Positions 17,148 through 24,336 of a stretch of DNA of 52,662 bases are shown piece by piece; within the stretch, counting starts at the first letter, position 1, and the number at the start of each line of letters is the position of its first letter. The DNA lies in NCBI GenBank assembly GCA_038061815.1, contig JBBTYK010000009.1:1-52662 (forward strand), read 5' to 3'. Made by a program: the position numbers and the translations under genes. Source of the DNA: JBBTXJ01 sp038061815. Lineage in GTDB: Bacteria > Patescibacteriota > Patescibacteriia > Magasanikbacterales > JBBTXJ01. The notes beneath the pieces are model-generated. The model ran no database searches. It saw only the letters and a list, made by a program, of their open reading frames with translations, and was not told the origin of the DNA.

Positions 17148-18152
17148 ATGAACACCATTCGTCTCGCTATCAACGGATTCGGACGCATTGGACGCAATGC
17201 GTTTAAGGTTGCGTTTGAACGCAAGGATGTTGTTGTAGTTGCGTTGAACGATTTAACGGATACGCGCACGCTCGCGCATTTGTTGAAATACGATACGATG
17301 TACGGCATCTACGGAAGGGAAGTTGGGTATGATGAGGAGCATCTGATAGTTGATGGTAAAAAGATTCCCGTGTATGCAAGCCCGGAGCCGGCAAAACTGC
17401 CGTGGAAGGAATTGCAGATTGATGTGGTGGTTGAATCCACCGGACGATTTACGTCCGAGGAGGGCGCGCGGCAGCATTTGAAGGCCGGCGCGCGGCGGGT
17501 GGTTATTTCCGCGCCCGCAAAAGGCGGCAATGTGCCAACATTTGTGCGCGGCGTGAATGACGCATCGTACGCGGGGCAGGAGATTGTGAATAACGCATCG
17601 TGCACCACGAATTGCATTTCGCCCGTGATGGCGATTATGGACGCGCGGTTCGGCGTGGAAAAAGCGTTTATGACCACGGCGCACGGCTATACCGCGGACC
17701 AGAATCTGCAGGACGGGCCGCATCGCGATTTGCGCCGTGCGCGGGCGGCGGCGTTGAATATCGTACCCACCACTACCGGCGCCGCGATTGCCACTACGGA
17801 AACTCTGCCGCAACTGAAAGGGAAATTTGACGGCATCGCGCTTCGGATTCCGGTTGCGGTTGGTTCGCTGTCGGATTTTTCCATTCTTATCAAAAGAGCA
17901 ACCAGCGTGGAGGAAGTGAAAAAAGTGTTTCGCGCGGCGGCAAAAAATCCGTTGTACAAAGATGTGCTGCAAGTGACGGAGGACCCGATTGTATCCAGCG
18001 ACATCATCGGCAATCCCGCAAGCGCCATTGTGGATTTGGAATTGGTGAAAGTGCTTGACGGCAATTTTGTCAAAATTCTCGCGTGGTACGACAATGAGTA
18101 CGGCTACTCGCACCGGCTGGTGGAGATGGCGGTGATGGTGGGACGGGGATAA
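17148..18152 (+). CDS. gap: Glyceraldehyde-3-phosphate dehydrogenase
   Basis: 334 residues. NAD-binding GFGRIGR at the N-terminus, catalytic C152 in NNASCTTNC, the general-base His in TTAHGYTADQ, and the C-terminal WYDNEYGYSHR that completes the active site. It oxidises glyceraldehyde 3-phosphate to 1,3-bisphosphoglycerate in glycolysis. No SD; the start lies directly after the palindromic repeat. Confidence 0.98.
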   Translation: MNTIRLAINGFGRIGRNAFKVAFERKDVVVVALNDLTDTRTLAHLLKYDTMYGIYGREVGYDEEHLIVDGKKIPVYASPEPAKLPWKELQIDVVVESTGRFTSEEGARQHLKAGARRVVISAPAKGGNVPTFVRGVNDASYAGQEIVNNASCTTNCISPVMAIMDARFGVEKAFMTTAHGYTADQNLQDGPHRDLRRARAAALNIVPTTTGAAIATTETLPQLKGKFDGIALRIPVAVGSLSDFSILIKRATSVEEVKKVFRAAAKNPLYKDVLQVTEDPIVSSDIIGNPASAIVDLELVKVLDGNFVKILAWYDNEYGYSHRLVEMAVMVGRG

Positions 18153-18158
18153 TAGGTA

Positions 18159-18187
18159 TTGACAAGTCATTATAAATACAATACACT
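18159..18187 (+). promoter_or_regulatory. Promoter of the toxin-antitoxin operon
   Basis: TTGACA at 18159-18164, 17-bp spacer, TACACT at 18182-18187. Confidence 0.8.
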
Positions 18188-18191
18188 GACA

Positions 18192-18209
18192 GTACAGGTA
18201 TTATTGTAC
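18192..18209 (+). promoter_or_regulatory. Candidate autoregulatory operator of the TA operon
   Basis: Inverted repeat GTACA-N8-TGTAC spanning the predicted start point, 4 nt before the antitoxin ATG, where antitoxin or TA-complex operators usually lie. Confidence 0.45.
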
Positions 18210-18213
18210 GTCT

Positions 18214-18492
18214 ATGTCTCGCTATCAAAGTTACATTCAAGTGCGTATTGAAGAGCGCACGAAGAAGCAAGCCCAAAAAGTATTGGAAGATTTGGGGCTT
18301 GATTTAACGACGGCGGTCAAAATGCTCTGCAAACAAATTGTCCACACGGGCGCACTACCGCTTGAGTTGCGTGATGCCAATGGTTTTACGGCCCAAAAGG
18401 CGGCCGAGTTGCGTTTGGCGCAATATGAGGCCATGGCGTCTGCCAAAACATTTAAATCAGCCAAACATCTGCTGGATGACGCGCTCGCTTAA
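18214..18492 (+). CDS. dinJ: RelB/DinJ-family antitoxin
   Basis: 92 residues. The N-terminal part (YIQVRIEERTKKQAQKVLE, then LGLDLTTAVKMLCKQIV) is the ribbon-helix-helix DNA-binding domain of RelB/DinJ, and the variable C-terminal part should wrap the toxin. It neutralises the YafQ-type RNase encoded 3 nt downstream and represses the operon. Start context TCTATG. Confidence 0.9.
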   Translation: MSRYQSYIQVRIEERTKKQAQKVLEDLGLDLTTAVKMLCKQIVHTGALPLELRDANGFTAQKAAELRLAQYEAMASAKTFKSAKHLLDDALA

Positions 18493-18495
18493 CGT

Positions 18496-18774
18496 ATGCT
18501 TCAACTGAAGTACAGCGGCACGTTTAAGAAGGATTTAAAGAAAGTCAGCGGATTGCCGCAGTTTAATCGCTCACACGTTGAGCGCATACTTGCGCGACTT
18601 GCTGGGGGAGAACGGTTGGAACCACGTTATCGGAATCATGTGTTGAAGGGACGGTTTCAAGGATGCTTTGAGTGTCATTTACGGCCTGATTTACTGTTGA
18701 TTTATCAAATAGACCGTCAAGCGCATTTGCTTCTTTTGCTTCGGATAGGTTCACATTCAGAATTGTTTGGGTAA
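18496..18774 (+). CDS. yafQ: YafQ-family mRNA interferase toxin
   Basis: 92 residues, the usual YafQ length. Family signature: HVLKGRFQGCFECHLRPD, LLIYQI and LRIGSHSELF. H48, H61, D65, H87 and F91 line up with the active-site residues of E. coli YafQ (H50, H63, D67, H87, F91); the Trp after the Asp is Leu here. It should cleave mRNA on the ribosome when free of antitoxin. All key residues are intact, so it looks active. Confidence 0.9.
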   Translation: MLQLKYSGTFKKDLKKVSGLPQFNRSHVERILARLAGGERLEPRYRNHVLKGRFQGCFECHLRPDLLLIYQIDRQAHLLLLLRIGSHSELFG

Positions 18775-18801
18775 ATTTTCATAGAAAAAAAGAAGCCGCG
18801 C

Positions 18802-18830
18802 AAAAAATCGCTATAAATAAGCGATTTTTT
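18802..18830 (+). terminator. Terminator of the TA operon
   Basis: AAAAAATCGC pairs with GCGATTTTTT around a 9-nt AT-rich loop. Confidence 0.85.
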
Positions 18831-18836
18831 GGTCTC

Positions 18837-18865
18837 TTGACACACTTCGGCGGTTTTGTTACCAT
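18837..18865 (+). promoter_or_regulatory. Promoter of groES-groEL
   Basis: TTGACA at 18837-18842 and TACCAT at 18860-18865, spacer 17 bp, 15 bp upstream of the CIRCE operator. Confidence 0.8.
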
Positions 18866-18880
18866 TTGTTTCCGAGCCGT

Positions 18881-18907
18881 TTAGCACTCTTTTTAGGTGA
18901 GTGCTAA
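18881..18907 (+). promoter_or_regulatory. CIRCE operator (HrcA binding site)
   Basis: TTAGCACTC, 9-bp spacer, GAGTGCTAA: a perfect match to the CIRCE consensus. It predicts that the genome encodes HrcA and that groESL is heat-induced by derepression. Confidence 0.97.
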
Positions 18908-18913
18908 TCCCGT

Positions 18914-19000
18914 GTCATTCCGAGCGAGCGAAGCGAGCCGAGGAATCTAATCGTGAGATTTCTCCATTCACTCACGAGGCGTTCGTTCAGTCGAAATGAC
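18914..19000. repeat. GTCAT/ATGAC palindromic element in the groES 5'UTR
   Basis: Starts GTCATTCCGAGCGAGCGAAG and ends CAGTCGAAATGAC, with GAATCT/AGATTTCTC at the centre. It lies between CIRCE and the groES ATG, lengthening the leader to about 160 nt. Confidence 0.8.
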
Positions 19001-19030
19001 CAGCTGAAAACTATTTAATCACCTATATCT

Positions 19031-19306
19031 ATGACCATCCGACCACTCGGAAACAGGGCGCTTGTGCGTCCGCTTGAGGAGGAGAAAGTGACTGCATCAG
19101 GCATCGTAATGCCGGACACGGTTGACCGCGAAAAGAAAATTGAGGCCGAGGTTGTCGCGCTCGGCGATGGCGAAAAACTCGCGAAATTGAATTTAAAAGT
19201 CGGCGACCGCGTCATTGTTGAAAAATGGGGCGGGGAAGAAGTGAAACTGAATGAAAAAGAGCACAAAATCGTCAGTTTTCTGAAAATTTTAGCGGTTATT
19301 GAATAG
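19031..19306 (+). CDS. groES: Co-chaperonin GroES
   Basis: 91 residues, slightly short. It has MTIRPLGNRALVRPLEEEK, the mobile loop region VTASGIVMPDTVDREK that docks on GroEL, and GDRVIVEKWGGEEVKL. It caps the GroEL ring. No SD; start context TCTATG. groEL follows 30 nt later. Confidence 0.97.
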   Translation: MTIRPLGNRALVRPLEEEKVTASGIVMPDTVDREKKIEAEVVALGDGEKLAKLNLKVGDRVIVEKWGGEEVKLNEKEHKIVSFLKILAVIE

Positions 19307-19336
19307 TTCGACAGGGCTCACTATATATTTATACCT

Positions 19337-20953
19337 ATGGCAAAACAAATCACATTTACCGAGGAGGCACGGGGGGCGCTTAAGCGCGGTGTTGACGCGC
19401 TTGCAAACGTGGTGAAGATAACGCTCGGCCCGAAGGGGCGGAACGTTGTGTTGGATCGCGGCTACGGCGCGCCAACCGTCACGAAAGACGGTGTGACCGT
19501 GGCGAAAGAAATTGATTTGGAGGACAAGAACGAAAAACTCGGCGCTGAATTGGTAAAAGAAGTGGCAACCAAAACCAATGATGATGTTGGCGATGGCACC
19601 ACAACCGCAACGCTTTTGGCGCAGGCCATTGTGACCGAGGGCTTGAAAAATGTCACCGCTGGCGCCAATCCGATAGCCATCAAACGCGGTATTGATAAGG
19701 CAACGGATGCGATTGTTGAGGAAATTCGCGCTAAGATTGCAAAACCAGTACAGAATGATGAGATTACGCAAGTCGCCGCGATTTCAGCAAACGACAAAGA
19801 AATCGGTGAAAGTATCGCGCGCGCTATCGGTGAAGTAGGAAAAGATGGTGTGATTACGGTTGAAGAAGGGCAGACATTCGGCATTGAAATCGAAACCGTG
19901 AAAGGTATGCGTTTTGATAAGGGCTATGTTTCTCCGTACATGATTACGAATCCGGAGCGCATGGAAGCGGAATACGCTGATGTCGCCCTCTTGATTACCG
20001 ACAAAAAGGTTTCTTCAGTGCAGGACATTCTGCCGGTGTTGGAAAAGGTGGCGCAGAGCGGCCGTAAAGAAATTATCGTGATTGCCGATGATGTGGATGG
20101 TGAGGCGCTCGCGACGTTTATCGTGAACAAAATTCGTGGTACATTCAGCGTGCTTGCCGTGAAAGCGCCTGGTTTTGGCGATCGCCGCAAGGATATGTTG
20201 AAGGATATCGCGGTGTTGACCGGCGGAAAAGTGATTTCTGAAGAAGTTGGTTTGAAATTAGACAGTGCCACGCTTGATGATTTGGGTCATGCGGATAAAG
20301 TGATTGCCACCAAAGAACACACTACTATTGTGGGTGGCCGCGGCGACAAAGTCGCGATTGACGCGCGCGTTGCTGAAATCCGCCGCATGATTGAACTTGC
20401 GGATTCTGACTTTGACCGCGAGAAATTGCAGGAGCGCTTGGCGAAACTCGCCGGCGGTGTGGCTGTGATTAAAGTAGGTGCGGCAACGGAAACGGAAATG
20501 AAAGAGAAGAAACATCGTATTGAAGACGCGGTAGCCGCGACGAAGGCCGCCATTGAAGAAGGCATTGTTGCTGGTGGCGGCGTGGCGCTTCTTCGCGCAA
20601 GCGTTGCGCTTGATTCGCTTCGCGTTGATGATGAGGAGTTGGTGGGCGTGAAGATTTTGCGCCGCGCGCTTGAGGAGCCGGTTCGTCAGATTGCGGAGAA
20701 TGCCGGTAAAGACGGCGCGGTGGTTGTCGCGGAAGTAAAAAAGGGTTCTGGCAACTTTGGATACAACGCCGCGACAGACACCTATGAGGATCTCGTGGTG
20801 AGCGGCATTATTGATCCTGCCAAGGTTACGCGTTCTGCGCTCCAGAATGCGGCTTCTATTGCCGGATTGATTTTGACGACCGAAGCGGTGGTCGCCGAAA
20901 TACCAAAGAAAGAATCTCATTCTGCCATGCCGGACATGGGCGGGATGATGTAA
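19337..20953 (+). CDS. groEL: Chaperonin GroEL
   Basis: 538 residues, normal length. It has LGPKGRNVVLD and GDGTTTATLLAQ (nucleotide-binding and catalytic Asp), PGFGDRRKDMLKDIA in the apical domain, GGGVALLRA, and a C-terminal MPDMGGMM instead of the longer GGM tail. Start context CCTATG with no close SD. It is the second gene of the CIRCE-controlled operon. Confidence 0.98.
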   Translation: MAKQITFTEEARGALKRGVDALANVVKITLGPKGRNVVLDRGYGAPTVTKDGVTVAKEIDLEDKNEKLGAELVKEVATKTNDDVGDGTTTATLLAQAIVTEGLKNVTAGANPIAIKRGIDKATDAIVEEIRAKIAKPVQNDEITQVAAISANDKEIGESIARAIGEVGKDGVITVEEGQTFGIEIETVKGMRFDKGYVSPYMITNPERMEAEYADVALLITDKKVSSVQDILPVLEKVAQSGRKEIIVIADDVDGEALATFIVNKIRGTFSVLAVKAPGFGDRRKDMLKDIAVLTGGKVISEEVGLKLDSATLDDLGHADKVIATKEHTTIVGGRGDKVAIDARVAEIRRMIELADSDFDREKLQERLAKLAGGVAVIKVGAATETEMKEKKHRIEDAVAATKAAIEEGIVAGGGVALLRASVALDSLRVDDEELVGVKILRRALEEPVRQIAENAGKDGAVVVAEVKKGSGNFGYNAATDTYEDLVVSGIIDPAKVTRSALQNAASIAGLILTTEAVVAEIPKKESHSAMPDMGGMM

Positions 20954-20968
20954 GATGTGTGTAACGTG

Positions 20969-20999
20969 CAACAGGCCCCACCCGGGGCCTGTTGTTTTT
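20969..20999 (+). terminator. Terminator of groES-groEL
   Basis: Perfect 11-bp stem (CAACAGGCCCC with GGGGCCTGTTG), 4-nt loop, T5. Confidence 0.92.
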
Positions 21000-21043
21000 G
21001 AGGATTGATTTACCGGCTCGGGGCACGCCTTTCTCCCGCGCTA

Positions 21044-21071
21044 TTGACAAACACCGGGCTTTTGTTTTAAT
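21044..21071 (+). promoter_or_regulatory. Promoter of the 84-aa unknown gene
   Basis: TTGACA at 21044-21049 and TTTAAT at 21066-21071, spacer 16 bp; the leader is about 65 nt. Confidence 0.7.
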
Positions 21072-21142
21072 AGTAAGTCCAAGCCCAGTCTGGTTTGGAT
21101 GGTGCTTTGCACCGTTATCAACCTACACAAGGAGAGCCAGTC

Positions 21143-21397
21143 ATGGCAGACGTGAAGTTCGCTGATAGTGGACATGTGGAGTCCTTGGAAAGATTCGGGT
21201 ACTGCGCCTTTCGACTGACAAAGGAAGAGCGCGAATGCTTTCATCCAGAGATCGGGCGGGTCATCCATCTTCTGCTCGACGACTCGACGCGCGGACGACG
21301 TGTCGCAGTCCGACTGGTCGCAGACCAGGAGGAGCAGGATGGTGGGTGTACATCCATCTACGCGGCCGCGGTTTCCGTCTTCAAGTACAACGAGTAG
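21143..21397 (+). CDS. Small hypothetical protein (84 aa)
   Basis: Start at ATG 21143 because AAGGAG (21129-21134) lies 8 nt upstream. The product begins MADVKFADSGHVESLERFGY and is acidic, soluble, with a mixed alpha/beta look (GRRVAVRLVADQEEQ) and three Cys. No family is recognised. It has its own promoter, SD and terminator, and its C-ending codons (ATC, TTC, GTC) differ from the core genes around it, which suggests separate origin. Confidence 0.65.
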   Translation: MADVKFADSGHVESLERFGYCAFRLTKEERECFHPEIGRVIHLLLDDSTRGRRVAVRLVADQEEQDGGCTSIYAAAVSVFKYNE

Positions 21398-21426
21398 TGG
21401 GGCGAACAACCGCCACAGTTCATCAT

Positions 21427-21461
21427 GCGCCATTCGAGATTTCTCGGATGGCGCGTTTTTT
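21427..21461 (+). terminator. Terminator of the 84-aa gene
   Basis: GCGCCATTCGAG pairs with CTCGGATGGCGC (one G-U) and ends in T6. Confidence 0.88.
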
Positions 21462-21471
21462 GTCCCGATAC

Positions 21472-21500
21472 ATGACAAATCACGCGAGTTCGTGTAGTGT
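21472..21500 (+). promoter_or_regulatory. Promoter candidate for prfB
   Basis: ATGACA at 21472-21477, 17-bp spacer, TAGTGT at 21495-21500. It lies 4 bp before the MITE-like element, so the transcript would start inside that element. Confidence 0.5.
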
Positions 21501-21503
21501 AGT

Positions 21504-21667
21504 AGGGGGCTGTCGCCGAATGCCATTTCAACTGCAATCGCATAATTTCGGCCATAATTGCCTCAAAACTTTTCGGCTTATCGCCTATAAGCCTCAAAAT
21601 TTATTCGGCAATTCTGTCTCGAAATTCTGCGATTTCGTTATGAAAGCGCATTCGGCGACAGCCCCCT
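21504..21667. repeat. 164-bp MITE-like palindrome immediately upstream of prfB
   Basis: The 20-bp ends are perfect inverted repeats: AGGGGGCTGTCGCCGAATGC at 21504-21523 and its complement at 21648-21667. The interior is also imperfectly self-complementary (for example GCAATCGCATAATTTC with GAAATTCTGCGATTTC). It is AT-richer than its surroundings, carries no gene, and ends 2 nt before the prfB ATG. Confidence 0.9.
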
Positions 21668-21669
21668 GT

Positions 21670-22764
21670 ATGACTCCCAAAGAACTGACAACCGAACTTG
21701 AGGCGTTGCAAAAAGCGGTTCGCGAGAACCGCGCTTTGGTGCGTCCGGATGAAAAGGAGCGCGAGATAGCGGAACTGGAGCGTGAGATGCAGAAACCGGA
21801 TTTTTGGAAACATAATGAGCAGGCGCAGAGCGTATCACAGCGTCATGCGCATCTTCGCGCGGAACTGTCGCTCTGGGAAACGCTTGAGAAAGAAGTGGGC
21901 GACCTTTTGGCGCTCGCCATAGAAGCGGGCGATGATGCCGCGCTTGCATCAGATATTGAAAAACAAACCGCGGAACTCCGCGCGCGTTTTGAGCGCATGT
22001 CCGTAACACTGCTTTTGAACGGCCCGCACGATGAGCGGAACGCCATTATCGCGATTCACGCTGGCGCGGGCGGCACGGAAGCGCAGGATTGGGTGGGTAT
22101 GCTGTATCGCATGCTGATGCGATACGCCGAACGCCGCGGATGGAAAACCACGGTAGTGGATGAGCACGAGGGCGCGGAGGCGGGATATAAATCCGTGGTG
22201 TTTGAGGTGCAGGGCGCGTCTGCGTACGGGTATTTGAAATCCGAAAACGGTGTACATCGGCTGGTGCGCATTTCGCCGTTTGACGCGGAAAAAATGCGGC
22301 ATACGTCGTTTGCGATGGTGGAGGTTTTGCCGGAATTGGATGACGCGGCGGAGGTGAAGATTGACGAGAAGGATTTACAGGTTGATACGTTCCGTTCCGG
22401 CGGCAAAGGCGGGCAGAATGTAAACAAAGTGGAGACCGCAGTGCGCATTACGCATGCGCCGAGCGGCATTGTTGTGTCATGCCAGACCCAGCGTTCGCAG
22501 TTGCAGAACCGTGAAAGCGCTATGAAAGTTTTGCGCGCGAAATTATACGCGGCGGAACAGGAGAAAAAGGCAAAAGAAAAAGCGGATGTGCGCGGCGAGT
22601 TTCAGAGCGCGGAATGGGGAAGCCAGATTCGTTCCTACGTGCTCCATCCGTACCAGATGGTAAAAGACCATCGCACCGAGCACGAAACGCAGGACACCGC
22701 GGGCGTGCTGGACGGGGATTTAGACGCATTTACCGAGGCGTATTTGCGGTGGAGGAGAGGATAA
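21670..22764 (+). CDS. prfB: Peptide chain release factor 2
   Basis: 364 residues from ATG 21670; an ATG at 21640 within the MITE-like element is in frame and would add ten residues. The codon-recognition tripeptide SPF is at 202-204 (HRLVRISPFDAEK), so it reads UAA and UGA. GGQ lies at 247-249. The reading frame is continuous: the programmed +1 frameshift at an early UGA found in many bacterial prfB genes is absent, so that autoregulation is lost. No SD is present because the repeat abuts the start. Confidence 0.96.
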   Translation: MTPKELTTELEALQKAVRENRALVRPDEKEREIAELEREMQKPDFWKHNEQAQSVSQRHAHLRAELSLWETLEKEVGDLLALAIEAGDDAALASDIEKQTAELRARFERMSVTLLLNGPHDERNAIIAIHAGAGGTEAQDWVGMLYRMLMRYAERRGWKTTVVDEHEGAEAGYKSVVFEVQGASAYGYLKSENGVHRLVRISPFDAEKMRHTSFAMVEVLPELDDAAEVKIDEKDLQVDTFRSGGKGGQNVNKVETAVRITHAPSGIVVSCQTQRSQLQNRESAMKVLRAKLYAAEQEKKAKEKADVRGEFQSAEWGSQIRSYVLHPYQMVKDHRTEHETQDTAGVLDGDLDAFTEAYLRWRRG

Positions 22765-22774
22765 GGGAGTAGAT

Positions 22775-22803
22775 TTGACGTCCAAAATAGGGTGTGCTAT
22801 AAA
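22775..22803 (+). promoter_or_regulatory. Promoter of the 240-aa unknown gene
   Basis: TTGACG at 22775-22780 and TATAAA at 22798-22803, spacer 17 bp. Confidence 0.8.
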
Positions 22804-22823
22804 TACCCCCTTGCTCTTTATAT

Positions 22824-22877
22824 TGAAGTAAGGGGAAGAAAGCGCGTCAACGAGCGTGTTTTCTCCCCCTTACTTCA
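22824..22877 (+). promoter_or_regulatory. Long 5'UTR hairpin
   Basis: TGAAGTAAGGGG-AGAAA pairs with TTTCTCCCCCTTACTTCA, about 20 bp with few defects, then a loop of about 12 nt. It starts about 14 nt after the predicted transcription start. There is no T run, so it looks like a stability or regulatory hairpin and not a terminator. Confidence 0.7.
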
Positions 22878-22931
22878 CCAACAGTTCGTCACTGCCAGAG
22901 GGGGCGCGGGTAGGGACGAAGGGGAGGGCAC

Positions 22932-23654
22932 ATGCCCGCCATCTACCAGCCGCTCAAGCCCCCCAAGCTCTTGGGGCGCTTGGGCTACGTCTGTGGCCGG
23001 GTCATTCTGGAGAATGGCCATGCCTTCGTCGCCTACACGTTGGACTGGATCGAGAGCGAACTTCGGAAGGCGATGGAGAAGAAGGACGAGGACAGTGAGC
23101 CGCTCGGGAGCCACGCCGAAGCCAAGGATGTGCTGGCGGCGGCGTGTAGCGCCGGTATGGCGGCGTCCATCGCCGTGATCCGGGAACGGGTTTCCCGGCT
23201 CGCGACGGACCTGCCACCGCATGTGGATATGGATGATTGGGGTTTTGAGATGTGCAAGGATTCAGGGTGCCGTCTTCCGGTTTTGCACGGCAGGTTTCTG
23301 AAGGGGGAGAAGATCCAGCCGATGGCAACCTTTGGGGAGGCGTTTGCCTTCTGCTGGCAGGTCACGGAGGATGGGTTGATGACCACGGATCAGGCCGTGC
23401 GTCTGCTCAACCAGGCCGGCGAGTTGCCGCTGGACAGGGCGGATCTCGCGCAGCGGTGGGATGCCCTGCCAGAGGAGGATTTCAAGCGGATCGTGCGTGA
23501 GCGGACGGCGCAGTTTGCGGAGCGGCTCGGTGGCATGGTCCTCCTGGATCGGGAGGATTCCAAGGGGCATCGTCTGACCGCGATCGGCCTCGGTCTGCCG
23601 CCCGAAGTCGCCCGTGTGCTCGGGGAGCTGGTTCGCGAGCCCAGTGACGACTAG
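22932..23654 (+). CDS. Hypothetical soluble protein (240 aa)
   Basis: ATG at 22932 follows GGGGAGGG (22921-22928). The product begins MPAIYQPLKPPKLLGRLGY, is helical in its middle, has GFEMCKDSGCRLP near residue 104, and ends with an acidic tail (EPSDD). No membrane segment and no recognised family. It has private promoter, leader hairpin, SD and terminator. Its codon use (CTC, ATC, GTC, GAG) is unlike adjacent prfB and tsaC, suggesting acquisition. Confidence 0.7.
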   Translation: MPAIYQPLKPPKLLGRLGYVCGRVILENGHAFVAYTLDWIESELRKAMEKKDEDSEPLGSHAEAKDVLAAACSAGMAASIAVIRERVSRLATDLPPHVDMDDWGFEMCKDSGCRLPVLHGRFLKGEKIQPMATFGEAFAFCWQVTEDGLMTTDQAVRLLNQAGELPLDRADLAQRWDALPEEDFKRIVRERTAQFAERLGGMVLLDREDSKGHRLTAIGLGLPPEVARVLGELVREPSDD

Positions 23655-23676
23655 CCCGCAACGAGGGTAAAAGTGT

Positions 23677-23720
23677 ACGGAGTCATGACGCGATACAAAC
23701 GCACCGTGACTCCGTTTTTT
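23677..23720 (+). terminator. Terminator of the 240-aa gene
   Basis: ACGGAGTCA pairs with TGACTCCGT around a long loop, followed by T6. Confidence 0.8.
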
Positions 23721-23745
23721 GTTTATGGTACTGTTGATAGTGCCT

Positions 23746-24336
23746 ATGATTCTGGTTTCGCCTACAGAAATTCCACGCGCCATTTCACACCTGCAAAACG
23801 GCGGCGTGGTGGTGTACCCTACTGAAAGTTCCTACGGCATCGGATGCATGGCGAGCAATGTGGCGGCGGTGGCGCGGGTGTTTGCGTTGAAACAGCGTCC
23901 GTTTGAGAAAATTTTGCCGTTGATTATTGGTTCGGTTGATGAAGCGAAGCGTTTGATTGTGTGGTCGCCGGTTGCGGAGAAGCTGGCAACGGAATACTGG
24001 CCCGGGCCGCTCACGATTGTGGCGCCGGCAACCGCGGTTGGGAGAGGGCTTGCGCCGGGTATCCTGGCGCCGGACGGCACGATTGCGCTGCGCATTTCGC
24101 CGCATCCGGTGGCGCGCGCGCTGGTTGATGCCGTCGGGCCGATTATTTCAACGAGCGCAAATTTGAGCGGCGCGCCGGCGTGTTTTGATGTGTCGTCCGT
24201 GAAGTCATGGATTGGCAACGCCGAGGATGTCATGGCGATTGACGCCGGCGCATTGCCGCGCGATTTGCCGTCAACCATCGTGCGTATCACCGATACGGGT
24301 TATGAAATACTCCGAAAAGGTCAGGCAGTTGTGTAA
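23746..24336 (+). CDS. tsaC: L-threonylcarbamoyladenylate synthase (TsaC/Sua5/YrdC)
   Basis: 196 residues from the CTATG-context ATG at 23746 (in-frame starts at 23719 and 23725 exist). YrdC fold motifs: VVYPTESSYGIGCMA, LKQRPFEKILPLII, WPGPLTIV, ALRISPHP and ISTSANLSGAP. It makes threonylcarbamoyl-AMP from threonine, bicarbonate and ATP for t6A37 tRNA modification. It is the short TsaC form without the extra Sua5 domain. The 3' end overlaps rsmA by 35 nt, so the two RNA-modification genes are coupled. Confidence 0.93.
   Translation: MILVSPTEIPRAISHLQNGGVVVYPTESSYGIGCMASNVAAVARVFALKQRPFEKILPLIIGSVDEAKRLIVWSPVAEKLATEYWPGPLTIVAPATAVGRGLAPGILAPDGTIALRISPHPVARALVDAVGPIISTSANLSGAPACFDVSSVKSWIGNAEDVMAIDAGALPRDLPSTIVRITDTGYEILRKGQAVV

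Noticed and set aside
21235..21669. N-terminal extension of prfB through the MITE-like element
   Set aside because: Runs across a terminator, a promoter and the palindrome; RF2 family proteins start near residue 1 of the ATG at 21670.
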